Assembly (NCBI RefSeq): GCF_000015165.1
Contig: NC_009485.1
Coordinates: forward strand, 3,987,501-4,051,500
Direction of reading: 5' to 3'
DNA length: 64,000 nucleotides
DNA from: Bradyrhizobium sp. BTAi1
GTDB taxonomy: Bacteria; Pseudomonadota; Alphaproteobacteria; Rhizobiales; Xanthobacteraceae
This document shows, piece after piece, positions 54,908 through 63,596 of this stretch; position 1 is the first letter of the stretch, and every line of letters starts with the position of its first letter. The notes below the pieces were generated by a model. The model saw nothing but the letters and a program-made list of their open reading frames with translations. It did not search any database and was not told the DNA's origin. The translations under genes were made by a program, and so were the position numbers.

Positions 54908-55549
54908 ATGCAGAACCCCCGCTTCGGAAGCACGGAATCTACGCGAAGACACCAGCTTGACATGTTGCCGCGGACGGATCTCGTCGCGGCGCGCCCTGTC
55001 ACGCCGGATCGGCTCGGCGAGCTCGCGGCGTTGGCAAGGCGGGAAATTCCAGGCGTTCGTGCCTCCGAGCAGGATCTGGCGGAATTCCTGCGGCACGACC
55101 CGAACTCGATCTTCGTCCTGTGCCGAGGCCGCAATCTGCTCGGCGGCATCGCCTTTCTCTATTTGAACTGCGCCGGCCTCGATGCGCTCCTCTTGGATGA
55201 GTTCAGCTTGTACGATCCGCCGCGCAAATATCTTGCGCGGCCCGATGAGGATGTTGCTGCTATCTATGTCTGGGCGCTTGTTGCGCAAGGACGAGGAGCC
55301 GTCGGCCTGGGCAACGTTGCTGATATCCTGCGGGGACCGCGATTCCGCGCTGCTGACTACTATGCGCAGCCGTCGAGCTCGGATGGGCGCGCGTTCCTGG
55401 GCGCGCTGGGCTTTACGCCTGTTCCCAGCTTTCAGCCGGATCTCTGGTGGTACCAGCGACCGTGGAATCGATTGCACCAGGTAATTGCGCCGTCGTTGCA
55501 GTTGGTCGAAACTTTCTCAGAAAGGGGTGCAGCGGATGCACGATATTAG
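54908..55549 (+). CDS. GNAT-fold-like protein 1, function unknown
   Basis: The 213-residue product has a GNAT-like secondary-structure order: DLVAARPVTPDRLGELAALA, SIFVLCRGRNLLGGIAFLYL, AAIYVWALVAQGRGAVGLGN and AFLGALGFTPVPSFQPDLWW. The acyl-CoA motif [RQ]-x-x-G-x-[GA] expected after the YVWALV strand is not clear. A short polar N-terminus precedes it. The stop overlaps the next GNAT gene by 14 bases, so they are translated together. I cannot name a substrate; membership in the GNAT family is inferred from pattern only. Confidence 0.65.
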   Translation: MQNPRFGSTESTRRHQLDMLPRTDLVAARPVTPDRLGELAALARREIPGVRASEQDLAEFLRHDPNSIFVLCRGRNLLGGIAFLYLNCAGLDALLLDEFSLYDPPRKYLARPDEDVAAIYVWALVAQGRGAVGLGNVADILRGPRFRAADYYAQPSSSDGRAFLGALGFTPVPSFQPDLWWYQRPWNRLHQVIAPSLQLVETFSERGAADARY

Positions 55550-56162
55550 TTCGAGCAAGCTGGAGCGGAATCCGAAATCGCGCGCCATCTCGGTCCGTAT
55601 TGCACGTGATGCAAACGATCTCATGTTGGTGACGGCGATCCGTTCGGCGGTCTATCTGGCCGAGCAGGATTGTCCGATGGAAGAAGAGTTCGATGGCAAC
55701 GACCTCGTCGCCGCGCATTTCCTCGGCTTCGTCGGCAATGAGCCGGCCGGTTGCGTGCGCGTGCGCTTCTTCGGTGAGTTCGCCAAGGTCGAGCGGCTGG
55801 CTGTTCGCCATCAGCACCGGCGGTCGCGCCTGTCGTTCAAGCTGGTGCGGGAAGCGCTGGATTATTGCCGGCGCAAGGGCTTCAAGAAGGCCTATGGCCA
55901 TGCTCAGGATCGTCTAGTGGACTTCTGGGCGCATTTCGGCGCAAAGCCGCTCGGTCACAACCGCAAGCTCACCTTCTCGGATTTTTCCTACACGGAAATG
56001 GTGGTGGATCTCGCGCCCTGCGAAGATGCGATCACGCTCGACAGCGATCCCTATCTGATCATCCGTCCGGAGGGGGATTGGGATCGGCCGGGCGTGCTCG
56101 ATCTCTCGGCCGGCCGGCCGGCGTCCTCGCCCTTGCGCGATCTTGCCGCCGCGGGGCGATGA
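55536..56162 (+). CDS. GNAT-fold protein 2 with altered acyl-CoA motif
   Basis: The 208-residue product has FVGNEPAGCVRVRFFGEFAK, VERLAVRHQHRRSRLSFKLV and DFWAHFGAKPLGHNRKL, a GNAT acyltransferase pattern. The family's phosphate-binding [RQ]-x-x-G-x-[GA] is R95-R-S-R98-L-S100 here, with Arg and Ser where Gly residues are expected. The C-terminal 50 residues (LIIRPEGDWDRPGVLDLSAG) are unlike typical GNATs. AAAGGGG lies upstream of the ATG at 55536. It overlaps gene 1 by 14 bases and the isochorismatase-fold gene by 4. Autoinducer- or N-acyl-amino-acid-synthase-like folds are alternatives. Confidence 0.72.
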   Translation: MHDISSSKLERNPKSRAISVRIARDANDLMLVTAIRSAVYLAEQDCPMEEEFDGNDLVAAHFLGFVGNEPAGCVRVRFFGEFAKVERLAVRHQHRRSRLSFKLVREALDYCRRKGFKKAYGHAQDRLVDFWAHFGAKPLGHNRKLTFSDFSYTEMVVDLAPCEDAITLDSDPYLIIRPEGDWDRPGVLDLSAGRPASSPLRDLAAAGR

Positions 56163-56740
56163 TGTCGTACCGAGACCCGCTCGGTGAGTCCGCAACGGAC
56201 CCGCCGGTTCTGGTGTGTGCCGATCTGCAGTGCGAGTATCTCGCCGAAGGGCGCAAGCATCTGATTGCCGACGGCGACCTGATCATGTCGCGCTGTCGGC
56301 AGTTGATTGCGTTGTGGCGCGGCAATCTATGGCCGGTGCTTCACCTCAAGCGGATTGCGCAGGCCGCCTGGTTCAATCCGGCTTCCAATCTGACGAATTG
56401 GCTTCCTGAGGTCAGGCCGACGCCTGGCGAACTGACGTTCGAGCATCCGCTGCCATCGGCCTACAGCTCGGCGCGGTTTGCCGAGTACATGTCGAACATG
56501 CGCGGCATCCGCTGCGTGCTGCTTGGCTTCTCGCTGGACGAGACGATCCTCTCGACAGTTGTGGAAGGCTTCCATCGCAGCCACCGTTATCAGGTGATCG
56601 AGGACGCCGTGGCCTGCCGCCTGGCATGTGACGGCGATGTCGCCGCCTACAAGCTGGTTGTCACCCGGGTGATCAGCAACTTCGCCGGCGTGCTCGACAG
56701 CGCCGACCTGACAAGATCCTGCGGCCGTCTCGCGGTGTGA
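56159..56740 (+). CDS. Isochorismatase-fold protein lacking catalytic Cys and Lys
   Basis: The 193-residue product follows the isochorismatase-like hydrolase layout: VLVCADLQCEYL with the catalytic Asp (Asp22), FEHPLPSAYSSARFAEYM, GIRCVLLGFSLDETILSTVV and YQVIEDAVACR. In active members the second segment has Lys (K-P) and the third has CV; here they are His96 and Thr129, so two of three triad residues are changed. It may be a non-catalytic binding protein or use different chemistry. It starts by overlapping the previous stop (ATGA) and ends the LysR-linked operon. ATG at 56162 is an alternative start. Confidence 0.75.
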   Translation: MMSYRDPLGESATDPPVLVCADLQCEYLAEGRKHLIADGDLIMSRCRQLIALWRGNLWPVLHLKRIAQAAWFNPASNLTNWLPEVRPTPGELTFEHPLPSAYSSARFAEYMSNMRGIRCVLLGFSLDETILSTVVEGFHRSHRYQVIEDAVACRLACDGDVAAYKLVVTRVISNFAGVLDSADLTRSCGRLAV

Positions 56741-56757
56741 TCCCGGGGGCGGGGACG

Positions 56758-56964
56758 TTACCCGCCGGCCAGCCTTTCGGCCAGTTCGATCACCATGCGG
56801 CGGTCTGACGGGGCGGTGAGCTTGTCGAAGGCGACGACGAGCCTGAGGGCTTCCGCAACATGTAAATCCACCGGATTTTCGCTGAGAAGCCGCAGCAACT
56901 TCTGTCGCGGCGGCTCGCAATCGTCTTTGCTCACACGGCAGCTCCAGCAACGAGAATCGGACAT
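56758..56964 (-). CDS. Small helical protein, head-to-head with its neighbour
   Basis: The 68-residue frame begins MSDSRCWSCRVSKDDCEPPR, with four cysteines in the first 17 residues (CWSC and a lone C), followed by helices (LLRLLSENPVDLHVAEALRL, SDRRMVIELAERL). The Cys pattern could bind a metal. A longer open frame starting upstream at 57036 is possible. Its ATG (56964-56962) shares two bases with the opposite-strand ATG at 56963. The Shine-Dalgarno is unconvincing. Confidence 0.45.
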   Translation of the reverse strand: MSDSRCWSCRVSKDDCEPPRQKLLRLLSENPVDLHVAEALRLVVAFDKLTAPSDRRMVIELAERLAGG

Positions 56965-57130
56965 GACCCGAGAGGAAGAGCTCAAAGAGCTGGCGAGCAG
57001 CCTTCGGGCGGCCCTCGACAGGGCACGCCGACTCAACCTGCCGACCAGCGCCTACATCCTGTCGATGGCCCTGGTTGAGGTATCCCAGACAATCGAGGCA
57101 GAGTTGAGGGGACGGGCCGACCCCGAATGA
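56963..57130 (+). CDS. Small soluble helical protein
   Basis: The 55-residue frame begins MTREEELKELASSLRAALDR and continues ARRLNLPTSAYILSMALVEV to the end ELRGRADPE. It reads like a real small protein: charged, helical, Leu/Ala-spaced, with no stop-like interruptions. I recall similar peptides in Bradyrhizobium, but a search is needed. Its ATG overlaps that of the opposite-strand small frame. It lies between the isochorismatase-fold gene and rnd. Confidence 0.6.
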   Translation: MTREEELKELASSLRAALDRARRLNLPTSAYILSMALVEVSQTIEAELRGRADPE

Positions 57131-57213
57131 TCGATTCCAATGCACCGTGGCTGGGTGCATCGTTTCCTGCAATAAACTGGATCAACGTCCGGGCAAGCTG
57201 CGACGCCGCCGGC

Positions 57214-58368
57214 TCATGGGATCAGGCGATCGACCCGGATCACGCGGCCCTTGTCGATGGCGAGCGCGAGCTTGCCATGCTTCAGCGCCAAGGCGGCCTC
57301 GCCGAACAGCTCGCGGCGCCAGCCCTGCAGCGCGGCAACGTCGGCCTGATCGTCGGCGGCAATCTGTTCGAGGTCGTCGACGGTCGCGATCACCTTGCTC
57401 GCCACCGCATGACGCTCCGAGGTCATGCGCAGCAGCACCTTGAGCAGCTCGACGATCGCGGCGCCGTTGGCGTTGTTGCGTGGCTTCTCCAGCTTCGGCA
57501 GCGCCGCGAGATCGCGGGCCAGGCCGCGCTGTACCGCCGCGACGATGTCGGAGCCCCATTTCGAGCGTTCGAATCCCTTGGGCAGCGAGCGCAGATTGCC
57601 GAGCTTCTCGATCGAGGTCGGGGCATGCGTGGCGATGTCGCCGACGGCATCGTCCTTGAGCACGCGGCTGCGCGGCACGTCTCGGCTCTGCGCCTCCTGC
57701 TCGCGCCAGGCTGCGACCTCCATCAGCACGGCTAGCTCTTTCGGCTTGCGCACGCGCGTCTTCAGCCGTTCCCAGGCGCGTTCGGGGTGGAAGTCGTAGG
57801 TCCTGGGCGAGGTCAGAATTTCCATCTCCTCGCTGACCCAGTCGCTGCGGCCGCGCTTCTTGAGGTCGGCATCGAGCGCTGCGAACACGTCGCGCAGATG
57901 GGTGACGTCAGCCTCGGCGTAGTGCACCTGTTCCTTGGAAAGCGGGCGCCGTGACCAGTCGGTGAAGCGATGGGTCTTGTCGGGCCGGTGGCCGGTGATG
58001 CGTTCGACCAGCTGGTCGTAGGCAATGCTGTCGCCATATCCCAGCACCATCGCGGCGACCTGGGTGTCGAAGATCGGATGCGGAACGATGTTGGCGCGGT
58101 GCCAGATGATCTCGATGTCCTGCCGGGCGGCGTGGAAGACCTTCAGGACTTTCTCATTGGCCATCAGCTCGAAGAACGACGTCAGATCGATGCCCTCGGC
58201 CAGGGCGTCGATCACCAGGGCCTCGTCGGGGCTTGCCATCTGCACGACGCAGAGCAGAGGATAGTAGGTGGTTTCCCGCAGGAACTCGGTATCGACGGTG
58301 ATGACCGGGTGTTGGGCGAGGCGGGCGCAGGCGGCTGAAAGATCCGCAGTGGTGGTGATCAAGTCCAT
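57214..58368 (-). CDS. rnd: Ribonuclease D
   Basis: 3'-5' exoribonuclease for tRNA 3' maturation. The 384-residue product from the ATG at 58368 has the DEDD nuclease motifs [14 protein letters not shown] (Exo I), [14 protein letters not shown] (Exo II) and [20 protein letters not shown] (Exo III, with Tyr of DEDDy). The C-terminal HRDC-type helical domain includes the [20 protein letters not shown] segment. Catalytic residues are all present. A longer open frame up to 58389 is only seven codons more. It is monocistronic, convergent with the small helical protein. Confidence 0.95.
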   Translation of the reverse strand: MDLITTTADLSAACARLAQHPVITVDTEFLRETTYYPLLCVVQMASPDEALVIDALAEGIDLTSFFELMANEKVLKVFHAARQDIEIIWHRANIVPHPIFDTQVAAMVLGYGDSIAYDQLVERITGHRPDKTHRFTDWSRRPLSKEQVHYAEADVTHLRDVFAALDADLKKRGRSDWVSEEMEILTSPRTYDFHPERAWERLKTRVRKPKELAVLMEVAAWREQEAQSRDVPRSRVLKDDAVGDIATHAPTSIEKLGNLRSLPKGFERSKWGSDIVAAVQRGLARDLAALPKLEKPRNNANGAAIVELLKVLLRMTSERHAVASKVIATVDDLEQIAADDQADVAALQGWRRELFGEAALALKHGKLALAIDKGRVIRVDRLIP

Positions 58369-58547
58369 GAACGATCCATGACGAGGCACTTACGCCGTCG
58401 TCCGAAAGCGCTGACAAGTCAAGGGTGTCGGCAAAGGGTACGGGACGAAATTCATCTCCGCTTGTCGGCCCAATCGGGCTGGAAGGCAAGCGCCGCAATA
58501 TCAGCCGATCGGCCTATGGTTGATGCCGGGCCGGCCCCGGACGCCGT

Positions 58548-58658
58548 TCAATGGTGGCGGACGCGGCCGGAGGGCCGCCGCCCGGAGGGTACGGCGAGCA
58601 CGATCAGGCACAGCGCGATCATCGCCAGACCCATGAATTCGAACACCAGCGCGTCCAC
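58548..58658 (-). CDS. 36-residue membrane peptide with strong ribosome-binding site
   Basis: A frame too short for most predictions: GTG at 58658, MDALVFEFMGLAMIALCLIV continuing to AVPSGRRPSGRVRHH and TGA. One membrane helix (about residues 4-23) is followed by a basic tail, predicted cytoplasmic by the positive-inside rule. GAGGAGG lies 8 bases upstream of the GTG, a better ribosome-binding site than many large genes here have. It lies between selO and rnd on the same strand as both. Function unknown; conservation is untested. Confidence 0.5.
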   Translation of the reverse strand: MDALVFEFMGLAMIALCLIVLAVPSGRRPSGRVRHH

Positions 58659-58776
58659 GTTCGCGACCTCCTCGACCTGTTGGTTCAACTTGTCGGGGCT
58701 GCGTTGATCGTTTCTTAAGGACCCGGGCGCCGTCAGGGCGATGGTGGACGCGCGGTTAACAGCGTCTGGTCCGGGT

Positions 58777-60252
58777 TTACGTTCCGCAGAACGTCTGGAG
58801 CACGCGCTCGTCGGGTTGCGGCGGCTCGGCGTAGGCCGAGAACGCCGGCTGGTCGTCATACGGCCTGGCCAGCACCGCATGCAGCTCTTCGAACGGCGCG
58901 TAGTCGTCGTTCTCGACCGCCGCCGTGATGACAGCCTCGATGCGGTGGTTGCGTGGGATGAAGGCCGGATTGACCTGGCGCATGGCCGCAGCGCGCTCGG
59001 CGGCCGTCTGCGGCTCGTCGGCGAGGCGCTGGCGCCAGCGCGGCAGCCATTCGTCGAGCCCCGTCGGGTCCTCGAACAGCGCCCGCACCGGGGCGTCGTC
59101 GCCGCTGCCCGCCGCGTCGCTCAGCCTGCGGAAGGTGAGGGTGAAGTCCGCCTTCACCGCCGCCATGGCATCAAACAGCGCCTGCGCCAGCGGCTGGTCG
59201 CCCTCCACTTGCGTGAACAGGCCGAGCTTGCGCCGCAGTCCGGCCTGGTGCGCGTCGGTGAACTGCGCGGCAAAGCCGTCGAGTGCGGCCTCGGCCTCCT
59301 TGATCGCCTGGTCCTTGTCGTCGCCGAACAGCGGCAGCAGGCATTCGGCCAGCCGGGTCAGGTTCCACAGCGCGATGCGCGGCTGGTTGGCGAAGGCGTA
59401 GCGGCCGAACTCGTCGATCGAGGAGAACACCTGCTTGGGATCGTAGCCGTCCATGAAGGCGCAGGGGCCGTAATCGATGGTTTCGCCCGACACCGAGGTG
59501 TTGTCGGTGTTCATGACGCCATGGATGAAGCCGACCAGCAGCCAATCGGCGATCAGCTTCGCCTGGCGCGCGATCACGGCATCCAGCAGGGCATGATAGG
59601 GCCGCTCGGTGCCGGCGAGGTCAGGATAGTGCCGGCTGATGACGTGGTCGGCGAGCCGGCGCACGGCCTCGACGTCCTGGCGTGCCGCGAAATATTGGAA
59701 TGTGCCGACCCGGATGTGGCTGGTCGCGACCCGCGTCAGCACCGCGCCGGGCAAGGCGATGCCGCGATAGACCTGCTCGCCGGTCACGACCGCCGCCAGC
59801 GAACGGGTGGTCGGAATCCCCAGCGCCGCCATCGCCTCGCTGACGATGTATTCGCGCAAGACGGGCCCGAGGGCCGCCCGGCCGTCGCCGCGGCGGGAGA
59901 ACGGGGTCGGGCCGGAGCCCTTGAGCTGGATGTCGCGGCGGACGCCGTTCTTGTCGACGACCTCGCCGAGCAGGACCGCCCGGCCGTCGCCGAGCTGCGG
60001 CACGAAATGGCCGAACTGGTGGCCGGCATAGGCCATCGCGATCGGCTCGGCGCCCTCAGGCACGGTCTTGCCGGCCAGGATCTCGGCTCCCTCCGCCGTC
60101 TCCAACTCGGCCGGGTTCAGCCCGAGCTCGGCGGCCAGCGGCCGGTTCAGTTTGATCAGCCGGGGGGCGGCGACAGGGGTCGGCGCCACCCGGGCAAAGA
60201 AATTGTCCGGCAGCGCGGCGTAGGAGTTCTGGAAGGGGAAATGCACGGTCAT
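58777..60252 (-). CDS. selO: SelO (YdiU) family pseudokinase-type AMPylase
   Basis: SelO proteins transfer AMP to hydroxyl side chains of target proteins, using ATP in an inverted orientation. The 491-residue product has FQNSYAALPDNFFARV near the start, AYAGHQFGHFVPQLGDGRAV, LKGSGPTPFSRRGDGRAALG and DNTSVSGETIDYGPCAFMDG, the family hallmarks. It is similar in length to bacterial SelO. The C-terminal Cys near the end (QTFCGT) corresponds to the eukaryotic selenocysteine region. Linked to oxidative-stress functions in other bacteria. Divergent from aspS, with about 250 bases between starts. Confidence 0.93.
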   Translation of the reverse strand: MTVHFPFQNSYAALPDNFFARVAPTPVAAPRLIKLNRPLAAELGLNPAELETAEGAEILAGKTVPEGAEPIAMAYAGHQFGHFVPQLGDGRAVLLGEVVDKNGVRRDIQLKGSGPTPFSRRGDGRAALGPVLREYIVSEAMAALGIPTTRSLAAVVTGEQVYRGIALPGAVLTRVATSHIRVGTFQYFAARQDVEAVRRLADHVISRHYPDLAGTERPYHALLDAVIARQAKLIADWLLVGFIHGVMNTDNTSVSGETIDYGPCAFMDGYDPKQVFSSIDEFGRYAFANQPRIALWNLTRLAECLLPLFGDDKDQAIKEAEAALDGFAAQFTDAHQAGLRRKLGLFTQVEGDQPLAQALFDAMAAVKADFTLTFRRLSDAAGSGDDAPVRALFEDPTGLDEWLPRWRQRLADEPQTAAERAAAMRQVNPAFIPRNHRIEAVITAAVENDDYAPFEELHAVLARPYDDQPAFSAYAEPPQPDERVLQTFCGT

Positions 60253-60506
60253 GGCTCCAAGATAGGCGCGGCAGGACGGCTTTTCGAGCCCAAACGGCCG
60301 TCAGATGAGCGATCCTGCGTCAGCTCAATCCGGCGGCAATGCACCGGGTTTCACGCCCCGGCGGCGTTTTCCCGGCCCTTGGCCCGAAAACGGGCGCTTC
60401 ATTCGGTTGCCGCGCCGGGGCGGCTCGGCTAAACCCAGCGCGCATTCGGAATGCGCCTTTGCGGCAGCCCCGATTCCTTCTCCTCACGACGATATTCAGG
60501 ACGACC

Positions 60507-62279
60507 ATGCATCGCTACCGGACCCATACCTGCGGCGCGCTCCGCGACAGCAACATCGGAGAGACGGTCCGGCTGTCCGGCTGGTGCCATCGCATCCGCG
60601 ACCATGGTGGCGTGCTGTTCGTCGACCTGCGCGACCATTACGGCATCACCCAATGCGTCGTCGATCCCGATTCCAAGGCGTTCGGCCTCGCCGAGAAGCT
60701 GCGCTCGGAATGGGTCGTGCGCATGGAGGGCAAGGTCCGCCGCCGCCCCGAGGGCACCGACAATGCCGAGCTGCCGACCGGCCAGGTCGAGCTTTACGTC
60801 GCCGACATCGAGGTGCTGGGCCCCGCCGCCGAGCTGCCGCTGCCGGTGTTCGGCGAGCAGGAGTATCCCGAGGACATCCGGCTGAAATACCGCTTCCTCG
60901 ATTTGCGCCGCGAGAAGCTGCACCAGAACATCATGACCCGCGGCGCGATCATCGATTCGATGCGCCGGCGCATGAAGGAGCAGGGCTTCTTCGAATTCCA
61001 GACGCCGATCCTGACCGCGTCCTCGCCGGAGGGCGCGCGCGACTTCCTGGTGCCGTCGCGCATCCATCCCGGCAAGTTCTACGCCCTGCCGCAGGCGCCG
61101 CAGCAGTACAAGCAGCTGCTGATGATGTCGGGCTTCGACCGCTACTTCCAGATCGCGCCGTGCTTCCGCGACGAGGATCCGCGCGCCGACCGTCTGCCCG
61201 GCGAGTTCTATCAGCTCGACGTCGAGATGAGCTTCGTCGAGCAGGAGGACGTGTTCGCGGCGATGGAGCCGGTGATCACCGGCGTGTTCGAGGATTTCGC
61301 CAAGGGCAAGCCGGTGACCAAGGGCTGGCCGCGCATCCCGTTCGCCGAGGCGCTGCGCAAATACGGCACCGACAAGCCGGACCTGCGCAACCCGATCGAG
61401 ATGCAGGACGTCTCCGAGCACTTCCGCGGCTCCGGCTTCAAGGTGTTCGCGCGCATGCTCGAGGACACGAAGAACCAGGTCTGGGCGATCCCAGCTCCGG
61501 GCGGCGGCAGCCGTGCGTTCTGCGACCGCATGAACTCATGGGCTCAAGGAGAAGGCCAGCCGGGCCTCGGCTACATCATGTGGCGCGAGGGCGGCGAGGG
61601 CGCAGGTCCGCTCGCCAACAACATCGGCCCGGAGCGCACCGCTGCGATCAGGACGCAACTCGGAACCAAGGAGGGCGACGCCGCCTTCTTCGTCGCCGGT
61701 GATCCCGAGAAATTCTGGAAGTTCGCAGGCCTCGCCCGCACCAAGGTCGGCGAGGAATTGAACCTGATCGACAAGGACCGGTTTGCTCTGGCCTGGATCG
61801 TCGACTTCCCGATGTACGAGTACAATGAGGACGACAAGAAGGTCGACTTCTCGCACAACCCGTTCTCGATGCCGCAGGGCGGCCTCGAGGCCCTGCAGAC
61901 CAAGGACCCGCTGACCATCAAGGCGTTCCAGTACGACATCGCCTGCAACGGCTATGAGATCGCCTCCGGCGGCATCCGCAACCACAAGCCGGAAGCGATG
62001 GTGAAGGCGTTCGAGATCGCGGGCTATGGCGAGCAGGAAGTGGTCGACCGCTTCGGCGGCATGTACCGCGCCTTCCAATACGGCGCGCCGCCGCATGGCG
62101 GCATGGCCGCCGGCGTTGACCGCATCGTGATGCTGCTCTGTGGCACCACCAACCTGCGCGAGATCTCGCTGTTCCCGATGAACCAGCAGGCCATGGACCT
62201 CCTGATGGGCGCGCCGTCGGAAGCGACCACCAAGCAGCTCCGCGAGCTGCACATCAGGACCAACCTGCCGAACAAATAG
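60507..62279 (+). CDS. aspS: Aspartyl-tRNA synthetase
   Basis: Class II synthetase charging tRNA-Asp (and perhaps tRNA-Asn, as non-discriminating enzymes do). The 590-residue product starts [20 protein letters not shown] (ATG at 60507; the longer open frame upstream has no conserved sequence). The N-terminal OB fold for anticodon binding precedes motif 2 [20 protein letters not shown] and motif 3 [16 protein letters not shown], with the bacterial GAD-type insertion between them. The C-terminal [13 protein letters not shown] is typical. Discrimination between Asp and Asn cannot be settled by eye. Divergent from selO. Confidence 0.97.
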   Translation: MHRYRTHTCGALRDSNIGETVRLSGWCHRIRDHGGVLFVDLRDHYGITQCVVDPDSKAFGLAEKLRSEWVVRMEGKVRRRPEGTDNAELPTGQVELYVADIEVLGPAAELPLPVFGEQEYPEDIRLKYRFLDLRREKLHQNIMTRGAIIDSMRRRMKEQGFFEFQTPILTASSPEGARDFLVPSRIHPGKFYALPQAPQQYKQLLMMSGFDRYFQIAPCFRDEDPRADRLPGEFYQLDVEMSFVEQEDVFAAMEPVITGVFEDFAKGKPVTKGWPRIPFAEALRKYGTDKPDLRNPIEMQDVSEHFRGSGFKVFARMLEDTKNQVWAIPAPGGGSRAFCDRMNSWAQGEGQPGLGYIMWREGGEGAGPLANNIGPERTAAIRTQLGTKEGDAAFFVAGDPEKFWKFAGLARTKVGEELNLIDKDRFALAWIVDFPMYEYNEDDKKVDFSHNPFSMPQGGLEALQTKDPLTIKAFQYDIACNGYEIASGGIRNHKPEAMVKAFEIAGYGEQEVVDRFGGMYRAFQYGAPPHGGMAAGVDRIVMLLCGTTNLREISLFPMNQQAMDLLMGAPSEATTKQLRELHIRTNLPNK

Positions 62280-62450
62280 GTCGGCAGCGGTCGCAGATCC
62301 TATGGGCGGCGGAGGGGCAGGGGCAAGTCGGGCGTGCGACCGCCCACTCGCCCAGAGGATCAACCGAGCGCATTGATGATACTGACGCACGCGCCCGCGA
62401 CGAGTGTGCCGCGGTTCACGGCCAATGAACGGAAGTGACCGCTCGGCATC

Positions 62451-62681
62451 ATGCTGCCCGGAACGCAGAAGCTGGGCCGCTATCGGATCGATGGCGGAGA
62501 TCTGGTGGCGTTGTCGAAGGCGCTGCTGAAGGCGCGCGAGCAGGCGGCGCGCCTCGGCAAGCCGGTTCGCGTGCTGTCCTGCTATCAGGCTGGTCTGGAT
62601 GAACACTGGCTGCGCTGCTGGCCCACGGGGCGGCAATTTCACGGGCCAGCGCATCCGCGATGCAGCCCGCGCTCAGGGTGA
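62451..62681 (+). pseudogene. Remnant of an IS110-type transposase
   Basis: The open frame MLPGTQKLGRYRIDGGDLVA through ALLKAREQAARLGKPVRVLS to CYQAGLDEHWLRCWPTG matches, from memory, the N-terminal region of IS110-family transposases (QKLxRxxxPGGD, RVxSCYEAGxDGxWLHR). Downstream the match ends abruptly and the frame stops at 62681, so only about 60 residues of a protein of about 300-400 remain. An in-frame TGA sits at 62436. No inverted repeats are expected for this family. It overlaps the lipase 3' end by a few bases. Confidence 0.55.
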
Positions 62682-63596
62682 TAGCGCCTTCCAATACGAG
62701 TCCTGCAGGTGATCCCTGATTTCAGGCGGAATGAACCTGAACAAGGACCCAAATGTACCTGGTCCGGCTGGCGACAGAAGATGACCCGATAAAAGATTCC
62801 CGAATCCTCGCTCGATCATCTTGGCGAGTTGTTGGCTGAACTGAGGATCGTCGGTCCCGATCGGCGTCAATGGCTGCGCCTCGTCGAATTTCGCTCCCGC
62901 GTCACATAGGAGGGCTCGCCCCAAATGGCGAAATCCGGCGAGCGACGGCGGCACTCGCGCGACGAGATCAAGTCCGTAAACCAACCGATAGGTCAACGCC
63001 CCAAGACTCGGATCATAGGCCGCGCGAAATTGTTCTCCGCCGACGCGGGGCATGCCGAATGCATATATGGCGGTGGGCGGCGAGTTCTTGGCCAGGGCTG
63101 TTGTGGCAGCGAGCGCCGCGAGTGCGGCACCAAGGCTATGACCTGCGATGAAGAACGCTTTACGCGTCTGCTGGGCCAGCTGGATGGCCGCTTCGATCTC
63201 GGACTGCGCGGCCGCCGCGGCACGCCGGAAACCCTCGTGGATGTCCGAACCGGCGCGCGGCAAGAGGGTGAGATCCGTCGCGAGATTCTGCCAGATGCCT
63301 GGATCAGTTCCGGCAAAGGCCAGGATCACCGCGTCGTCCCGCTCACCGATCAGCCCGCAGGTTTCAAAACTGCCGTTCAGGCTGGACTTGCGCGCGATGA
63401 AGGGGACCACGGATCTGAAGCCCCATAACGGGTATACGGCTTGGACGGTCGCGATCCGATGCGTCTCATAGGCAAGCTGGCAAAACCACATCAGCGCCCG
63501 CGCATTGGCGACCTTGAAGCCAGCTGCCGTTGCACTGAAGCCTTCAAATGCCGCAGGATCATATTCGTCCGGGTCGATTTCGACGAGTGTACTCAT
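62673..63596 (-). CDS. Class-3-type lipase family protein
   Basis: The 307-residue product from the ATG at 63596 (GGGAG about 8 bases upstream; a GTG three codons earlier is possible) has the alpha/beta-hydrolase nucleophile GHSLG in FFIAGHSLGAALAALAATTA (about residue 155) and AFAGTDPGIWQNLATDLTLL, typical of class 3 lipases. The Asp and His of the triad are expected downstream (LDLVARVPPSL; LSGHLLSPAG). No signal peptide is apparent, so it is likely cytosolic. Substrate unknown. It appears to stand alone beside an IS remnant, suggesting an acquired region. Confidence 0.85.
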   Translation of the reverse strand: MSTLVEIDPDEYDPAAFEGFSATAAGFKVANARALMWFCQLAYETHRIATVQAVYPLWGFRSVVPFIARKSSLNGSFETCGLIGERDDAVILAFAGTDPGIWQNLATDLTLLPRAGSDIHEGFRRAAAAAQSEIEAAIQLAQQTRKAFFIAGHSLGAALAALAATTALAKNSPPTAIYAFGMPRVGGEQFRAAYDPSLGALTYRLVYGLDLVARVPPSLAGFRHLGRALLCDAGAKFDEAQPLTPIGTDDPQFSQQLAKMIERGFGNLLSGHLLSPAGPGTFGSLFRFIPPEIRDHLQDSYWKALSP

